A stretch of 64,000 nt of DNA from Craterostigma plantagineum (GCA_027422505.1 JAPQWV010000017.1:13579501-13643500), one strand, 5' to 3'. Positions 21,058 through 31,616 are shown, counted from the stretch's first letter. Numbers and translations: made by a program. The notes: generated from the sequence alone by a model not told the origin.

Positions 21058-22989
21058 TCAATCCGCTTCAATGCAGTCGAGTGCTTCACGAATGTTGCGA
21101 ACGGTCGAGCTGATCAATGCATGAACCGCAGCTAAAGTCTCCTTGCTCACCTGCTTCGGCACATTGCCTCGAGCCACCTATCTGAACAAACACCATCAAT
21201 AGCGATCCATTCATTCTGCTGCTGATGCACGAGGATCCACCGGCTTCTTTCTTCTTATTAGAGATCACATATCCAGACGGTAGGATCTTAGCATCTCCAC
21301 CGTTGATCACCGAAGTAATGTGTGCTACTCCAATCGGGGCGTAGACCATCATAGCTCCGAGTGAGTCCACGGTAGTCTCTTGAAGGATTGACATGTTTTC
21401 TCCCGAGACATTAGGCTATTTGTTCAAGCATAATGGTGTGCTTAGGCTCAGTTTGCTTTGACGAGAAAAGAAACTAAAATTTGCATCCATTGATTGACGA
21501 GTTTTACCTTAATGATAGATATGGACTTCCCAACGTTTGACCGCGTCGAGATACGCGCAATCACATTTACTGGATTCGTGTTTGCTAGTACATCCCACTG
21601 CATTCATGATAGAAGAATTGTACAACGGTTTGTGTCTTTCGCACAAAGGCTTGAAAAAAGATCATGAGATTGAACGCACCAGGGGTCGTAGGTCTTCATT
21701 ATTGAAGAAGTTGAATACAACATTCGTAGTGAGAGGAAGCCAGAAAGAAGTAACGGCGCCAAGGATGGAACCATAAGGCTGTCCGGCAGAGTTGTTTTTC
21801 CTAAGAGAGAACCGAACTCTGCTGTCTTTGAGCTCAGGCATGTGCGAGCAATCAAATTCGTCGGTCATATTCAATGCTTCCATGAAATCCTTCACCATCC
21901 TATGCGAAAGGCGCATCAGGTTTCTCCAACCTTCGACGGAATAGATGACTGTAGAATAAAATTGACAATTAATGTAAGAAAAAAAAAGGTAACTGAACAT
22001 TTACATGTACATAGTTCGTCTACCCCCTTCGAGCCCATGCTTGGGAGCAAGAATAGGTGCCATGGACGACGCTGACCGTTCGCAACTTGTTCGGAGAGCT
22101 TCTATCCACCTCTTAACTCCGTAGGCATGGGACCCATGTTCTAAGTCTCCATAATAGAGGGAATGGTTGTTTGACCTTTTTCGTCGACTTGGACGTGCTC
22201 GACCCATTTGACCTAATCGACGAGTAAGCATATTATAAAGCTGTAATGATTTCATATTTGAATTATTTGCTTACTAGCTCACATTTGATTTTGTCCCATC
22301 TGAGGCATCTTCAATCATACACCCAGATGGGAATTTCCATGATCGAACAGAAGCAGCCTTGGGCACGTCTTTGAGTAGATCCAAAGACACGTCGGCAATC
22401 GCCCAAGAGTTAGAGCTCAGCTGTCGACAATAGCGAAGCAAGAAAAACTCCCTCGAAGCCACGAGAGGGGACTAGACTTGGACCTTTTCATACATTTGAA
22501 TATGATAATGAAAAACACCAAATTTATTACACATTCTCTCACAATATATCTACTCTTGGAGGGAGAGGGGCTCGATCTCACTACCAAATGTATGGAACCT
22601 CCAAGGTTTGGTGTGTCGAGTACTCGGAGAGTTTTTCCCACCGTAACGATCGCATGGAACATGTCCTTCCACATATCCTTAGGAGACAAAGCAATCACAT
22701 TTAACTTTTCGTTTAACAAAAAAAGAAAAGAAAAATGAAGGGAAAGAATAATAATTTGAAGTACTTCAATGTATATAGACAAAAATATGTACATTATTAC
22801 CGTATCAAGAAAAACCATGAACAAATCTGCACCAGGAATAGCAACTTGAGCGGAGTCATTGGAAGTTTCAATGTTAACATTGGGGGACGACTTGATAGGA
22901 CTCGATGATGATGTCATCTGAGGAAAGAGCTTCTCGTAAGTATCGCGATTGAGCATGCATGTTCCATCTTCTGTTTCAATCCACACGGG
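21058..22989 (-). pseudogene. HD-ZIP IV transcription factor pseudogene, 3' exons (START and HD-SAD)
   Basis: Continues the gene at 28637-29769 after a copia insertion. Exons read right to left: 22989-22801 (START start, PVWIETEDGTCMLNRDTYEK), 22677-22585 (DMWKDMFHAIVTVGKTL), about 22492-22283 (SREFFLLRYCRQLSSNSWAI, PSGCMIEDASDGTKSN), 22212-22024 (VKWVEHVQVDEKG, GVKRWIEALRTSCERSAS), 21948-21680 (VEGWRNLMRLSHRMVKDFME, SAGQPYGSILGAVTSFWLPL), 21597-21508 (WDVLANTNPVNVIARISTRS), about 21407-21058 (SILQETTVDSLGAMMVYAPI ... REALDCIEAD). Most borders have GT-AG and keep frame. Defects: an in-frame TAG at 22472-22474 where the family has Leu (VQV*SPLV), a frameshift near 22155, one near 21160, and a doubtful acceptor before MYEKVQV. 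START domains bind lipids in plant epidermal regulators; this copy cannot make a full protein. Confidence 0.85.
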
Positions 22990-22994
22990 CTCCT

Positions 22995-23538
22995 TAACAA
23001 ATTTGTGATCGAAATCTTGTTTGTTCTTGATGCGACAATCAGATATAACGTGGTTCGGATTCTTGATGAATCCCACATCCACGGCACTCAAGATGAAATT
23101 TTTATTGATAAACCCAAATTACAGAAAAACAGCTCTTATATCTAAGGAAAACAAAACGGATGAAGAAAATGCGCGGTAAAAATTGGTTATACGATTCACG
23201 GCCTCTTACACAGACTGTCACGGCCGTGACTTGTGCGAGGGATCAAGCTTTTCAGGTTCTGCTCTACGTCACGGCTTCGCTCTCTAACTGTCACGGCCGT
23301 GACTCGTGCGAGGGATCAAACTTTTCAGGTTCTGCTCTACGTCACGGCTTCGCTCTCTAACTGTCACGGCCGTGACTGTGAGCAGTAGCTTCATCGATCT
23401 AATCTGTCTACTGTCACGGCCGTTACCTATCTCGTCAGCAACCGTGAAGCTTCCTCTGTTCAGTTTAATTCCTATGTTCCATAGACTGCAAGTTCTCCAG
23501 CTTACCAAATCTTGCAGCTCGATCTCTTTGCTTTAATA
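22995..23538 (-). repeat. 3' LTR of the copia element, with 73-bp repeats
   Basis: 544 bp. It contains the 14-bp perfect palindrome GTCACGGCCGTGAC at 23217, 23290 and 23363 (73 bp apart) and a one-mismatch copy at 23413. The first two palindromes begin near-identical 73-bp units that include GTGCGAGGGATCAA and TTTTCAGGTTCTGCTCTACG. The rest of the LTR matches the copy at 28093-28636. Confidence 0.92.
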
Positions 23539-23552
23539 CCCCCCCCCCCCCC
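23539..23552 (-). other. Poly-G polypurine tract
   Basis: Fourteen C on the + strand (14 G on the element strand) directly precede the 3' LTR, where the polypurine tract must be. A pure G run this long is unusual and its length may be unstable or mis-sequenced. Confidence 0.75.
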
Positions 23553-24841
23553 ACAAGATGGAAGGTATAGGTTTATAACTCCCATCTTGACAAGGAATCT
23601 CTGTAGCTGAGGTCCAGATATAGCTTTGGTGAATATATCAGCGACTTGGTGCTCGGTTCTAACTGGCAGTAGCTTTATCATTCCATTAGCAACATGATGC
23701 CTCACAAAATGGCAATCGATTTCAATATGCTTCGATCGTTCATGGAATTTCGGATTAGAAGCAAGCTGTAATGCTGACAGATTGTCACAATAGACCACTG
23801 GTAGCTTGGAGATGTTGAGTTTTAGTTCACCAAGCAGATTTTTAATCCACAGCACCTCAGACACTACAGAAGCAAGGGCTCTATACTCAGCCTCCGTAGA
23901 GGATCTCGAAACCGTGGCCTGCCTTTTGGCCTTCCAAGTAATTAACGAGTCTCCCAGAACAGTGCAATATCCTGTCACAGACTTTCGGCTATCTCTACAT
24001 GCCCCCCAATCAGCATCAGAAAAGGCACTCAACTCATATTTCTGAACTGAACTTAGCAGGATACCTTGACCTGGGGATCCCTTCAAGTACCTAAGCAGGT
24101 GATGGGCAGCTTTAAGATGGTCTGTCCTTGGCTCAACTTGTGGACAGCAAAAGTGATATCTGGGCGAGTGAAAGTGAGATAGAGTAGGCGCCCAATTAGC
24201 CTCCTGTACTTAAAGGGGTCGGGGAGCAGATCACCATCATCTGCAGAGATCTTCTCACTTGGAGTAATAGGTGTGGTGAGTGGCTTGGCATTGATGTAGC
24301 CTGTGTCATCTAACAGCTGCAATACATATTGCCTCTGAGTTAAGTAGATGCCTCCCTCACTTCTAGCAACTTCGACCCCAAGGAAGTATCTCAAGTCACC
24401 CAAGTCCTTCATCTTGAAGTTGGTAGTGAGGAAATCCTTGGTGTCTTGCAGTGCTTTTGGACACAGCCCTGCAAGAATAATATCATCCACATAAACAAGA
24501 AAAACGACCAAATGATCACCTTTTCCTTTGATGAATAAAGTGTGATCCGATTGAGTTTGAGCAAAGCCAAACTGCTTAATGGTAGAAGTTAATTTTTTAT
24601 TCCATTGGCGAGATGCTTGCTTCAATCCATAGATGGATTTATGAAGCCTGCACACCATTTGGTCAGAACTTGTTGTGTGAGCATTCTTATAAAAGTCCCG
24701 AGGCAAGTCCATGTAAACTTCTTCATTGAGGTCCCCGTGCAAGAAAGCATTGCTCACATCCATTTGGAAGAGACTCCATTTGAGCTTTGCTGCTAAGGAA
24801 AGTATGATTTTGATGGTACTTGGTTTGGCCCACCGGGGCAA
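23553..24841 (-). pseudogene. Copia RT (C-terminal) and RNase H, one frame break from intact
   Basis: 24841-24083 reads KWSLFQMDVSNAFLHGDLNE, YGLKQASRQWNKKLTS, the intact catalytic motif VYVDDIILAG, YFLGVEVARSEGG and LLYLTFTRPDI. The frame then changes near 24086 and RNase H follows: YELSAFSDADWGACRDSRKS, SRSSTEAEYRALAS, VVYCDNLSALQLASNPKFHE and HQVADIFTKAISGPQLQRFL, ending in a Gly-rich tail close to the poly-G tract. All three RNase H acidic positions look conserved. Catalysis is plausible if the frameshift is an error or is bypassed. Confidence 0.88.
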
Positions 24842-25777
24842 AAGTATCGATATAATCTACACCTTCTCGTTGGTCATACCCCTTAGCCACCAGTCTAGCT
24901 TTGCATTTCTGAACTTTACCATCTGAATCAAATTTTAACTTGTAAACCCAACGACTCCCAATGGACTTCTTGCCATCTGGCAAGGGCACTACGGACCAAG
25001 TGTGGTTGTCAATGAGTGCCTTGAACTCCTCATTCATTGCGGCAACCCATTCCGCTGATTGGGCAGCTTGTGCATAATTCTTTGGTTCTTTTGTCAAAGA
25101 GACGTTGCAGATGAACTTCTGAAACTGCTCAGAGAAGTTCTCATAAGACATCATCTGTGAGATAGGATATAAGACTGCCTTACTTGTCTGATTGTGACAG
25201 ACATAGTCTTGCAGGTAGGTAGGTTTCTTCTGCTACCTGCTTGATCTCCTCTGATCATGTAGTGAATCCTGGGGCAGAGATGGTTCTTCATGCCTAGCTT
25301 GATGGATGTCTGGTGCAGGATTGAAGCACCACCTGGTGGATGTGCTTTTTTAGTCCCAGGCTGTTGGGTAGTTGGAACAGGTGCTGAGGCTCCCCCTGAT
25401 GGCTGTGCTGAAGGCATTGAAATAGCAGAATCGAGGAGGTCATTCTGTTGGGACAGGTGCTGAAGCCCTTCCTGATATCCTGCATGCTCCATGTAAGACC
25501 TTGGCAACACAAGGGTGGAGAAAGGATCTACCATCTGAGCAGTCATCCCATCTTTAAAAGGCATTTCATCCTCTTTAAAGACAACATCTCGTGAGACCAA
25601 GACTTCTCTAGTCTGCAAGTCTAGCACCTTGTATCCTTTTACCCCATTGGGGTACCCCACAAAGACGCACTCCCTAGCTCTAGGATCAAACTTTTTCCTA
25701 CCAGCTACAAGGGTGGAGCAGTAACATAAACACCCAAAAGCTCTTAGCTGATTATAGTCTACCTTCTTCCTATACAA
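24723..25777 (-). pseudogene. Copia integrase C-terminus and RT N-terminus, frameshifted
   Basis: 25777-25151 carries the post-core integrase region (LRAFGCLCYCSTL, ECVFVGYPNGVKGYKVLDLQ, VVFKEDEMPF) and a Pro/Ser/Gln-rich linker. 25154-24723 carries the RT start (SAEWVAAMNEEFKALIDNHT, KKSIGSRWVYKLKFDSDGKV, RLVAKGYDQREGVDYIDTFA). Shifts lie at about 25785 (CLK|ILYRKK), near 25152 and near 24838 (TFAPV|KPSTIK). Each looks like a one-base event. Confidence 0.85.
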
Positions 25778-26850
25778 TATCTCTTAAGGCACTTGTTAGG
25801 TAAGTTTAAGGGAGGAGTCCTATTGATGAGAAATGTAGCGGTGAGAACACATTCAGACCAGAACATAATGGGAATACCAGACTGGAAAAGCAGAGAACGA
25901 GCTACATTAAGGAGGTGTTGGTGCTTCCTTTCAACCACAGAGTTTTGCTGTGGTGTTTGCACACATGATAAGTGTTGAAAAATTCCCTTACTTCTAAATA
26001 AACTAGTCAGGTTAAATTCCTTAGCATTATCTGTCCTAATGGTTTTGACTTTGCTACGGAATTGTGTCTCAACTAAGGCCAAAAAATAGGAAATGATCGA
26101 TGGTACCTCAGACTTATGCTTGATCATAAAAACCCAAGTGAACCGAGAGTAGTCATCAACTATTGTAACAAAATATTGGTGTCCCAAATGAGAGGGCACA
26201 TGAAAGGGCCCCCATACATCACAATGAATAAGATCAAAGTTGGAACAAACTTCTTTTCTATTATTTGGAAAGGTATTCCTTTTCTGTTTTGCAATGGGGC
26301 AGATCTTACAACAAGTATCATTATGTCTGTCATCATGCATTAAAGACAATTTCAATACATCTAGCACCCTATCTGAGGGGTGTCCCAACCTCCTATGCCA
26401 CAGATCAGCAGAGATTTTATTGAGAAAAACAAACTTTTCAGAAGGAAAAACAGGGAAAACACCAGCTGATAGAGCATACAGTCCTGCTATTTTGCTACCC
26501 TTGCCAATCATTCGACGTGAATGATCCTGTATAATAGAGCTATTAGCATCAAATATAAATTTGTATCCTTGTTTACTAGCCAGATAACTAACAGAAATCA
26601 GGTTAAAGTGAAAATCTGGCACAAATAGGATATCAGTCAGTGTGATGAACTGGTTCAATCTAAATGATCCAGCCTTATTGACCCTAATAACTGTATTGTT
26701 GGGCAGTATAACACTCGACTCATCAATATCATGCAACTCAGTTAAGAGGCCATAATCACCACAGACATGCCTAGTTGCTCCTGAGTCAACTAACCAAGTG
26801 TTCTTATCATCTATGGCTGGTAGATTAAAAGATAGACATATACCTGCCAT
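25759..26850 (-). CDS. Copia protease and integrase core, open frame of a gag-pol polyprotein
   Basis: A 363-codon open segment, not a stand-alone gene. Protease site NTWLVDSGATRHVCGDY lies at residues about 18-34. The GAG-pre-integrase zinc region has LWHRRLGHPSDRVL and CCKICPIAKQKRNTF. The integrase core has the first Asp in LIHCDVWGPFHVPS, the second in IRTDNAKEFN and the Glu in TPQQNSVVERKHQH. Two core residues differ from the usual TDNGxEF and PQQNGVVERKH forms (A and S for G), but the catalytic D, D and E are kept. The frame ends through a shift at NLPNKCLK. The ATG is internal to the polyprotein. Confidence 0.85.
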   Translation of the reverse strand: MAGICLSFNLPAIDDKNTWLVDSGATRHVCGDYGLLTELHDIDESSVILPNNTVIRVNKAGSFRLNQFITLTDILFVPDFHFNLISVSYLASKQGYKFIFDANSSIIQDHSRRMIGKGSKIAGLYALSAGVFPVFPSEKFVFLNKISADLWHRRLGHPSDRVLDVLKLSLMHDDRHNDTCCKICPIAKQKRNTFPNNRKEVCSNFDLIHCDVWGPFHVPSHLGHQYFVTIVDDYSRFTWVFMIKHKSEVPSIISYFLALVETQFRSKVKTIRTDNAKEFNLTSLFRSKGIFQHLSCVQTPQQNSVVERKHQHLLNVARSLLFQSGIPIMFWSECVLTATFLINRTPPLNLPNKCLKRYCIGRR

Positions 26851-26962
26851 ACCTGTCCCATCAAAAGGGAGAGCTGATTCAGTACTTTCTGCTGATGAGT
26901 TGAAAAGAGTTGGTTGATTGAAGTCCTCAGACTTTGCAGCTGGTGAGGTCTGCTTTGCAGAT

Positions 26963-27992
26963 TCACCAGGGATTCACTTGCTGAGACCATGCCAACACTT
27001 GGCTGCTGATTTCTGTCAGCTGTTCTTGCATTGGTATCCACCAGATCTGATTCATCCTAGCTCCTCTGGTCTTGTAGCCTGCCTTGTATCCTGGTGGAAA
27101 TCCATGCAATTGGTAACAAGAATCCACTATATGGCCTTTCTTGCCACAGTGTGTGCATAAAGGTTTCACACATCCTTTTCTGATTGAATCCTCCTTTCTT
27201 GGTCTGTTCCTTACCAGTCTTGGCTGCAAACATGGCCATGCTGCTCATTTGATCCTCATGAAGCTGATTGATACCCGTGGCCATGGACCTCTGTTTCTCT
27301 TCTTGAATCAGTAGGGAGAAGACCCTCTTGATGGAAGGCATGGGTTCCATGAGCAGAATTTGACCACGGATCTATGAATATGAGTCATTTAGGCCCATGA
27401 GAAAGGATAAGACATATTCCTCATCGAGATACTCCTTTATGACTTTAATGCCTCCACAGGTGCACGCACAAGTTGGTCTGTAATCACTCAACTCTTCCCA
27501 AAGTGTCTTCAGCTTAGTGTAGTACACAGTAACAGAATTCGAGCCTTGAGAAAGATTCATCAATTCGTTCTTTAGTTGGAACACTCTTGGCTTGTTTGTC
27601 TGTCCAAATCTCTCCTTGAGATCATCCCAAACTTCATTTGCCAAGGAGCTGTACAAGATGCTGGCTGAGATATCCTTGGAGACGGAATTAAGGATCCATG
27701 AAATCACCACAGAATTGTTCCTCTTCCACGCATTCAACTGATCTTGGGAAAACTGAGGATTCTGTGGATCAGCAAGCGGCTGTTTAAGAGTACCATTCAC
27801 AAAACCGTCCTTATTTCTCCCAATGAGAGCGATCATCATTGCCCTACTCCAGGTGGCGTAATTATCTCCATTCAATTGCTCATGTACCAGTAGTTGGCTC
27901 GAATTGTCATTATTGGCTAAAAGGTATGGATCATTGATCAAACCTGAATTTGTCGAATTTGCCGACGCCAGCGTGGGAATGTTGACAGCCAT
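26963..27992 (-). pseudogene. Copia gag with zinc knuckle, frameshifted
   Basis: ATG at 27992, about 90 bp after the primer site, opens MAVNIPTLASANSTNSGL. The gag core reads LLVHEQLNGDNYATWSRAMM, WISILNSVSKDI-like DISASILYSSLANEVWDDLK and ERFGQTNKPRVFQLKNEL. The frame breaks near 27370. The zinc knuckle is at about 27150 (CTHCGKKGHIVDSC, complete CX2CX4HX4C), followed by YQLHGFPPGYK, a typical copia sequence. It packages element RNA. Two changes of frame separate the gag core from the protease. Confidence 0.85.
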
Positions 27993-28078
27993 GAGAAAAT
28001 CTCAGCAGTGAACAAATTGATCTTGGTCTTGACCTTAATTCAGTGGAAATCGAAAACAATCGCAGCTCAATTCACAAT

Positions 28079-28092
28079 GCTCTCTGATACCA
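28079..28092 (-). other. Primer-binding site of the copia element
   Basis: TGGTATCAGAGAGC on the - strand directly follows the LTR end TTTGTTA. The first ten bases match the 3' end of tRNA-Met. This position proves that the LTR ends in ...TTA and not ...CA. Confidence 0.88.
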
Positions 28093-28636
28093 TAACAAAT
28101 TTGTGATCGAAATCTTGTTTGTTCTTGATGCGACAATCAGATATAACGTGGTTCGGATTCTTGATGAATCCTACATCCACGACACTCAAGATGAAATTTT
28201 TATTGATAAACCCAAATTACAGAAAAACAGCTCTTATATCTAAGGAAAACAAAACGGATGAAGAAAATGCGCGCTAAAAACTGGTTATACGATTCACGGC
28301 CTCTTACACAGACTGTCACGGCCGTGACTCGTGCGAGGGATCAAGCTTTTCAGGTTCTGCTCTACGTCACGGCTTCGCTCTCTAACTGTCACGGCCGTGA
28401 CTCGTGCGAGGGATCAAACTTTTCAGGTTCTGCTCTACGTCACGGCTTCGCTCTCTAACTGTCACGGCAGTGACTGTGAGCAGTAGCTTCATCGATCTAA
28501 TCTGTCTACTGTCACGGCCGTTACCTATCTCGTCAGCAACCGTGAAGCTTCCTCTGTTCAGTTTAATTCCTCTGTTCCATAGACTGCAAGTTCTCCATCT
28601 TACCAACTCTTGCAGCTCGATCTCTTTGCTTTAATA
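28093..28636 (-). repeat. 5' LTR of the copia element, with 73-bp repeats
   Basis: 544 bp, the same length as the 3' copy. The palindrome GTCACGGCCGTGAC is at 28315 and 28388. The third copy (28461) has one change (GGCAGTGAC), and the fourth (28511) shares its single mismatch with the other LTR. Confidence 0.92.
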
Positions 28637-29769
28637 CTCCTTGGTGCTAAGAAGCTCGACGAGCTCATTCATCGCAGCAGTGGCTATTTCAATAAGGTGT
28701 TTTTCGTCCAATTCTTCCATAACTCTGCTCATCACCTCATGCTGCCGAGGAAGTTCTTTAGGCGCTTTGTCACCACTCATTTCAGTTCCAGCGACCAAGT
28801 TGGATGACTTTTTCATATGAAGCAAACAACCAAAAGAGTGGAAAGGAAAATGGGATAATTAGGCTTCTTTATATCAAATAAAACACACAACTGTGTTCAT
28901 ATCACCTGATCTTTCAGCTTTGCATTTTCCATCTTCAGAGCTTCCATCTCGTCGTCTCTGCACTTAATAGCCTCTAGCAGTTGAAGATTCTTCTCAACGA
29001 GCTCGTCCTTTTGGGCTTGGAGCTTATATGTATTGTTCTCTTCCTTCTCCTCATCAGCCTGAGTAGTATGTGAATATTTTTATAAATGTGAGTATTAGTC
29101 ATATTCATTAACGAGCGAGACTAATAAAAAAGTCATGCTCATTAACTAGTACTAAATAGAACCTTCTTTTGAGCGCTATTTTTTTCTTGGAACCAAAACT
29201 CCAGCTGGTCAGGATCAAGGCCAAGTTCCCTGCTCAATTCGTTCCTTTGCTCCTCGTTTGGATTCGAGCATTCCTTGAAGAACCTATACATATATAAATA
29301 GATATACATCTCTTATATGTTGCCTACATAGATATAAGTTGCCATCGTGTGCTTCATTCTGTTTAAGTGCTAAGACCATCAAAGAAGAAGTTCTGATGAC
29401 TCAACACAGCAAATAAATGTACTAATAAGAAAGTTTGGATTATAAACGACTTGACGGTTCCCGCGGAAAACATCAAATGCTTCAATCCTGTCGTAAATAG
29501 AAAGTGAAAATGGCTTACATTCGATACCTTTTTACCGCGGATATTTAAAAACAAAAGCTCATCATAAAATTTAAAGTTATAAAACGAAAAAAAGAAAAAA
29601 AGAATAGATGTCATGGGAATGTAGTATCATCGAACTGTTTTTAATCAAATCATTACGATTCAAGGCGTTGGATCTGTTCAACGGTGTGTTGCTGAGGTTG
29701 CCTCTTTCTCTGTCGAAGTTGAGAGCTCTCCATGTCACCTGATGCATTTCCAGTGTTTTTTGCGTCCAT
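28637..29769 (-). pseudogene. HD-ZIP IV transcription factor pseudogene, 5' exons (homeodomain, leucine zipper, START start)
   Basis: Exon 1 is 29769-29657 (ATG; MDAKNTGNASGDMESSQLRQ to EQIQRLE). Exon 2 is 29283-29163 (SFFKECSNPNEEQRNELSRE, GLDPDQLEFWFQEKNSAQKK). Exon 3 is 29058-28906 (zipper region: YKLQAQKDELVEKNLQLLEA, MEALKMENAKLKDQ). Exon 4 is 28807-28637 (KHLIEIATAAMNELVELLST), cut by the copia element. Borders are GT-AG and the frame is kept. The family binds L1-box DNA and controls epidermal or seed programmes. The recognition helix, normally WFQNRRT or WFQNKRT, reads WFQEKNS: the invariant Asn51 and Arg53 are gone, so sequence-specific DNA binding is unlikely even before the insertion. 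The short N-terminus and RNELSRELGLDPDQ resemble the HDG8-HDG12 group. Confidence 0.85.
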
Positions 29770-29823
29770 CTTAGCCTGGAAAAAAATGAATTAAAAAATT
29801 CATGAAGAAGGCATTACATTATA

Positions 29824-30794
29824 GGGTAAAGCCCACTATACCCCCTTATGGTTATGCAAAAAAGCACGGTACTACCCTCGGGTTTTTTAATAACGCCAAA
29901 CTCCCTTATGGTTTTAAAAACGTTGCACATAACACCCCTGGTCAACATCAACTGACTATTAGTTAAATACACGGGCGCGTGTGCGACTGGGCATAATCTT
30001 CTAGACCTAAATGACCAAAATGACCCATACGCCCATTAAAAAACTAAACCCCCTTTCAACGAAGGAGCTTGTGATCGACTTCTTCATTTGACTAAAGCTT
30101 GAGTTCGGCCATTTATTACAAGGTAGGGTTCTTGTTTATAAGTTTGCGTTTGAGCAAGACTTCCAGACAGACCCTCGTCCAAAGCCTCATCTTCTACTGT
30201 AAACTCTTCACCAGTAACACTAGGCTCATTGTTAAAAGCATCAACAAAATCAGTCATTTTCCCCTAATAACCACTACCGAACAGCCTCCAGTCTCTTTAA
30301 TCTCAGCACTTCAGAACCACCGATTCTAGATAACCTTTAAGAGTGTTAAATGCCCGTAATGTCGGCCTTCAAAGCTACACCTCGGTAAATGTCGACAACT
30401 CTTGTTTCGGACGGCTTAGCGGCTGACAATGACGGAGCAAGACGATGGAGAAATTGGGTGGGTTGATTGATTTGAGGATCTGATTAGGGTTATTGACCAA
30501 GTTTAACCAAGTTTAATTTGGGGAACAAACGATTTAGCAAGTCTAAAAAATTAATTCTAGGGAAAAAAGCAATTTACCAAGTTTGATAACTAATATATAT
30601 TTACCAAGTAATCATTAAAATATATACAATGATACAAACGGAATTTAAAGGTTTTGTCTGACCGTTTGCTCATGTTGAACCAACTTTGCGGCGTGTACAC
30701 GTTTTAAAAACCACAAGGGTTTTTTAGCCTATTTTTAAAGCATAGGGGTTTTGGTTAGTTTTAAAACCATATGGGGGTTATATGCTATTAGCTC
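29824..30794. mobile_element. Mutator-like non-autonomous element, 9-bp TSD TACATTATA
   Basis: 971 bp flanked by perfect TACATTATA at 29815-29823 and 30795-30803, the 9-bp size typical of Mutator. The diverged ~100-bp terminal inverted repeats (GGGTAAAGCCCACTATACCC on the left; on the right, read in complement, GAGCTAATAGCATATAACCC) both continue into CATATGG/TTATGG and TTTTAAAA blocks. An internal 57-codon - strand ORF (starts at 30258, MTDFVDAFNNEPSVTGEEF) is acidic and unidentified. The element sits about 55 bp upstream of the HD-ZIP IV ATG, in its promoter or 5' UTR. Confidence 0.82.
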
Positions 30795-30803
30795 TACATT
30801 ATA

Positions 30804-31140
30804 TATGAAGCAAAATATGGATGGTGAAAGCATTACTTCACTTGAACTCCAGAACTCAAGAATAGAGAAGATAGGTAATTTGATACCATGAGACATGTAC
30901 ACATGCATTATATATATAGCCAAATGATAATTTCCATTTATGTTTTATTGAAAATGGTCTGTCAATTTGCTTGTATCTATTCGATAGACATGGAGCTCAA
31001 GATTCTTTGTTCTAAAGTTCGGTATGAAACAATAAAGATCATATCAGCGCTAATAAATATTCTTAGCTCTTGGTTGTACGTGGTCGTTAGCAGGAGATCG
31101 ATCTCTTATATTTGGGATTATTGAATTGTATAATAGCTGG
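30804..31140. other. AT-rich spacer, no feature recognised
   Basis: Upstream flank of the HD-ZIP IV pseudogene. I looked for an L1 box on the gene strand and did not see one. Confidence 0.4.
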
Positions 31141-31445
31141 ATACGGCCAATTATTATTACGATATCATTTCAATGATGAACATCCTCGATGATCAATTAA
31201 CGTTGATTTTGCATTAATTTTAATAAGCTACGAGTGATTTATGCAATCTTAGGTACAAGATTTACTTTTACCTGTTACAAAGAAAATATAATATGGCCAA
31301 TTATTATTACGATATCAGTTCAATGATGAAAATCCGTGATGATCAATTAACACGGATTTGCATTAATTTTAATGAGCTGCGGGTGCTTCATGCAATCCTA
31401 GATACGGGATTTCCGTTAACCTAATTAACAAAAAAATATAATAAT
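31141..31445. repeat. ~150-bp tandem duplication
   Basis: Two diverged copies, 31141-31290 and 31291-31445, each beginning ATA(C/T)GGCCAATTATTATT and ending near AAAAATATAATA. Differences are scattered, so it is old. There is no coding content. Confidence 0.8.
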
Positions 31446-31616
31446 GCTCAGAATGAGGTGGAGAGTCATACAATCATTGGTTTCAAATAGAGTTGAAAAT
31501 TTGTGCCGAAGCTCATGGGTCGGCCCAAAAAATAGGTTTGGGCCCAAAAAACTACAAATCTTGGCCTGTTAGCCCGACGGGCTGGCCCGGTCCATTATGC
31601 TATAGTTTGGGCCCAA

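Larger units (their letters stand above)
22995..28636 (-). mobile_element. Young Ty1/copia element inside the HD-ZIP IV gene, TSD CTCCT, TA...TA ends
   Basis: 5,642 bp between CTCCT at 22990-22994 and CTCCT at 28637-28641. LTRs of 544 bp each (22995-23538 and 28093-28636) differ at about nine positions by eye, indicating a recent insertion. Read on the - strand, the LTR opens TATTAAAGC and closes TTTGTTA, so the termini are TA...TA rather than TG...CA. A primer site and a G-run polypurine tract are in place. All gag-pol domains are present, but several frameshifts break the polyprotein. It interrupts a START-domain codon stretch (STKE|PVWIE) in the same orientation as the gene. Confidence 0.93.

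Noticed and set aside
23160..23536. ORFs in the copia LTR repeated at 28258-28634.
   Set aside because: They arise from the 73-bp LTR repeats, occur on both strands and lie entirely inside LTRs.
23539..23552. Run of 14 C as a sequencing or assembly artefact.
   Set aside because: It lies exactly where the polypurine tract of the - strand copia element must be, so a real G tract is more likely, although its exact length is uncertain.
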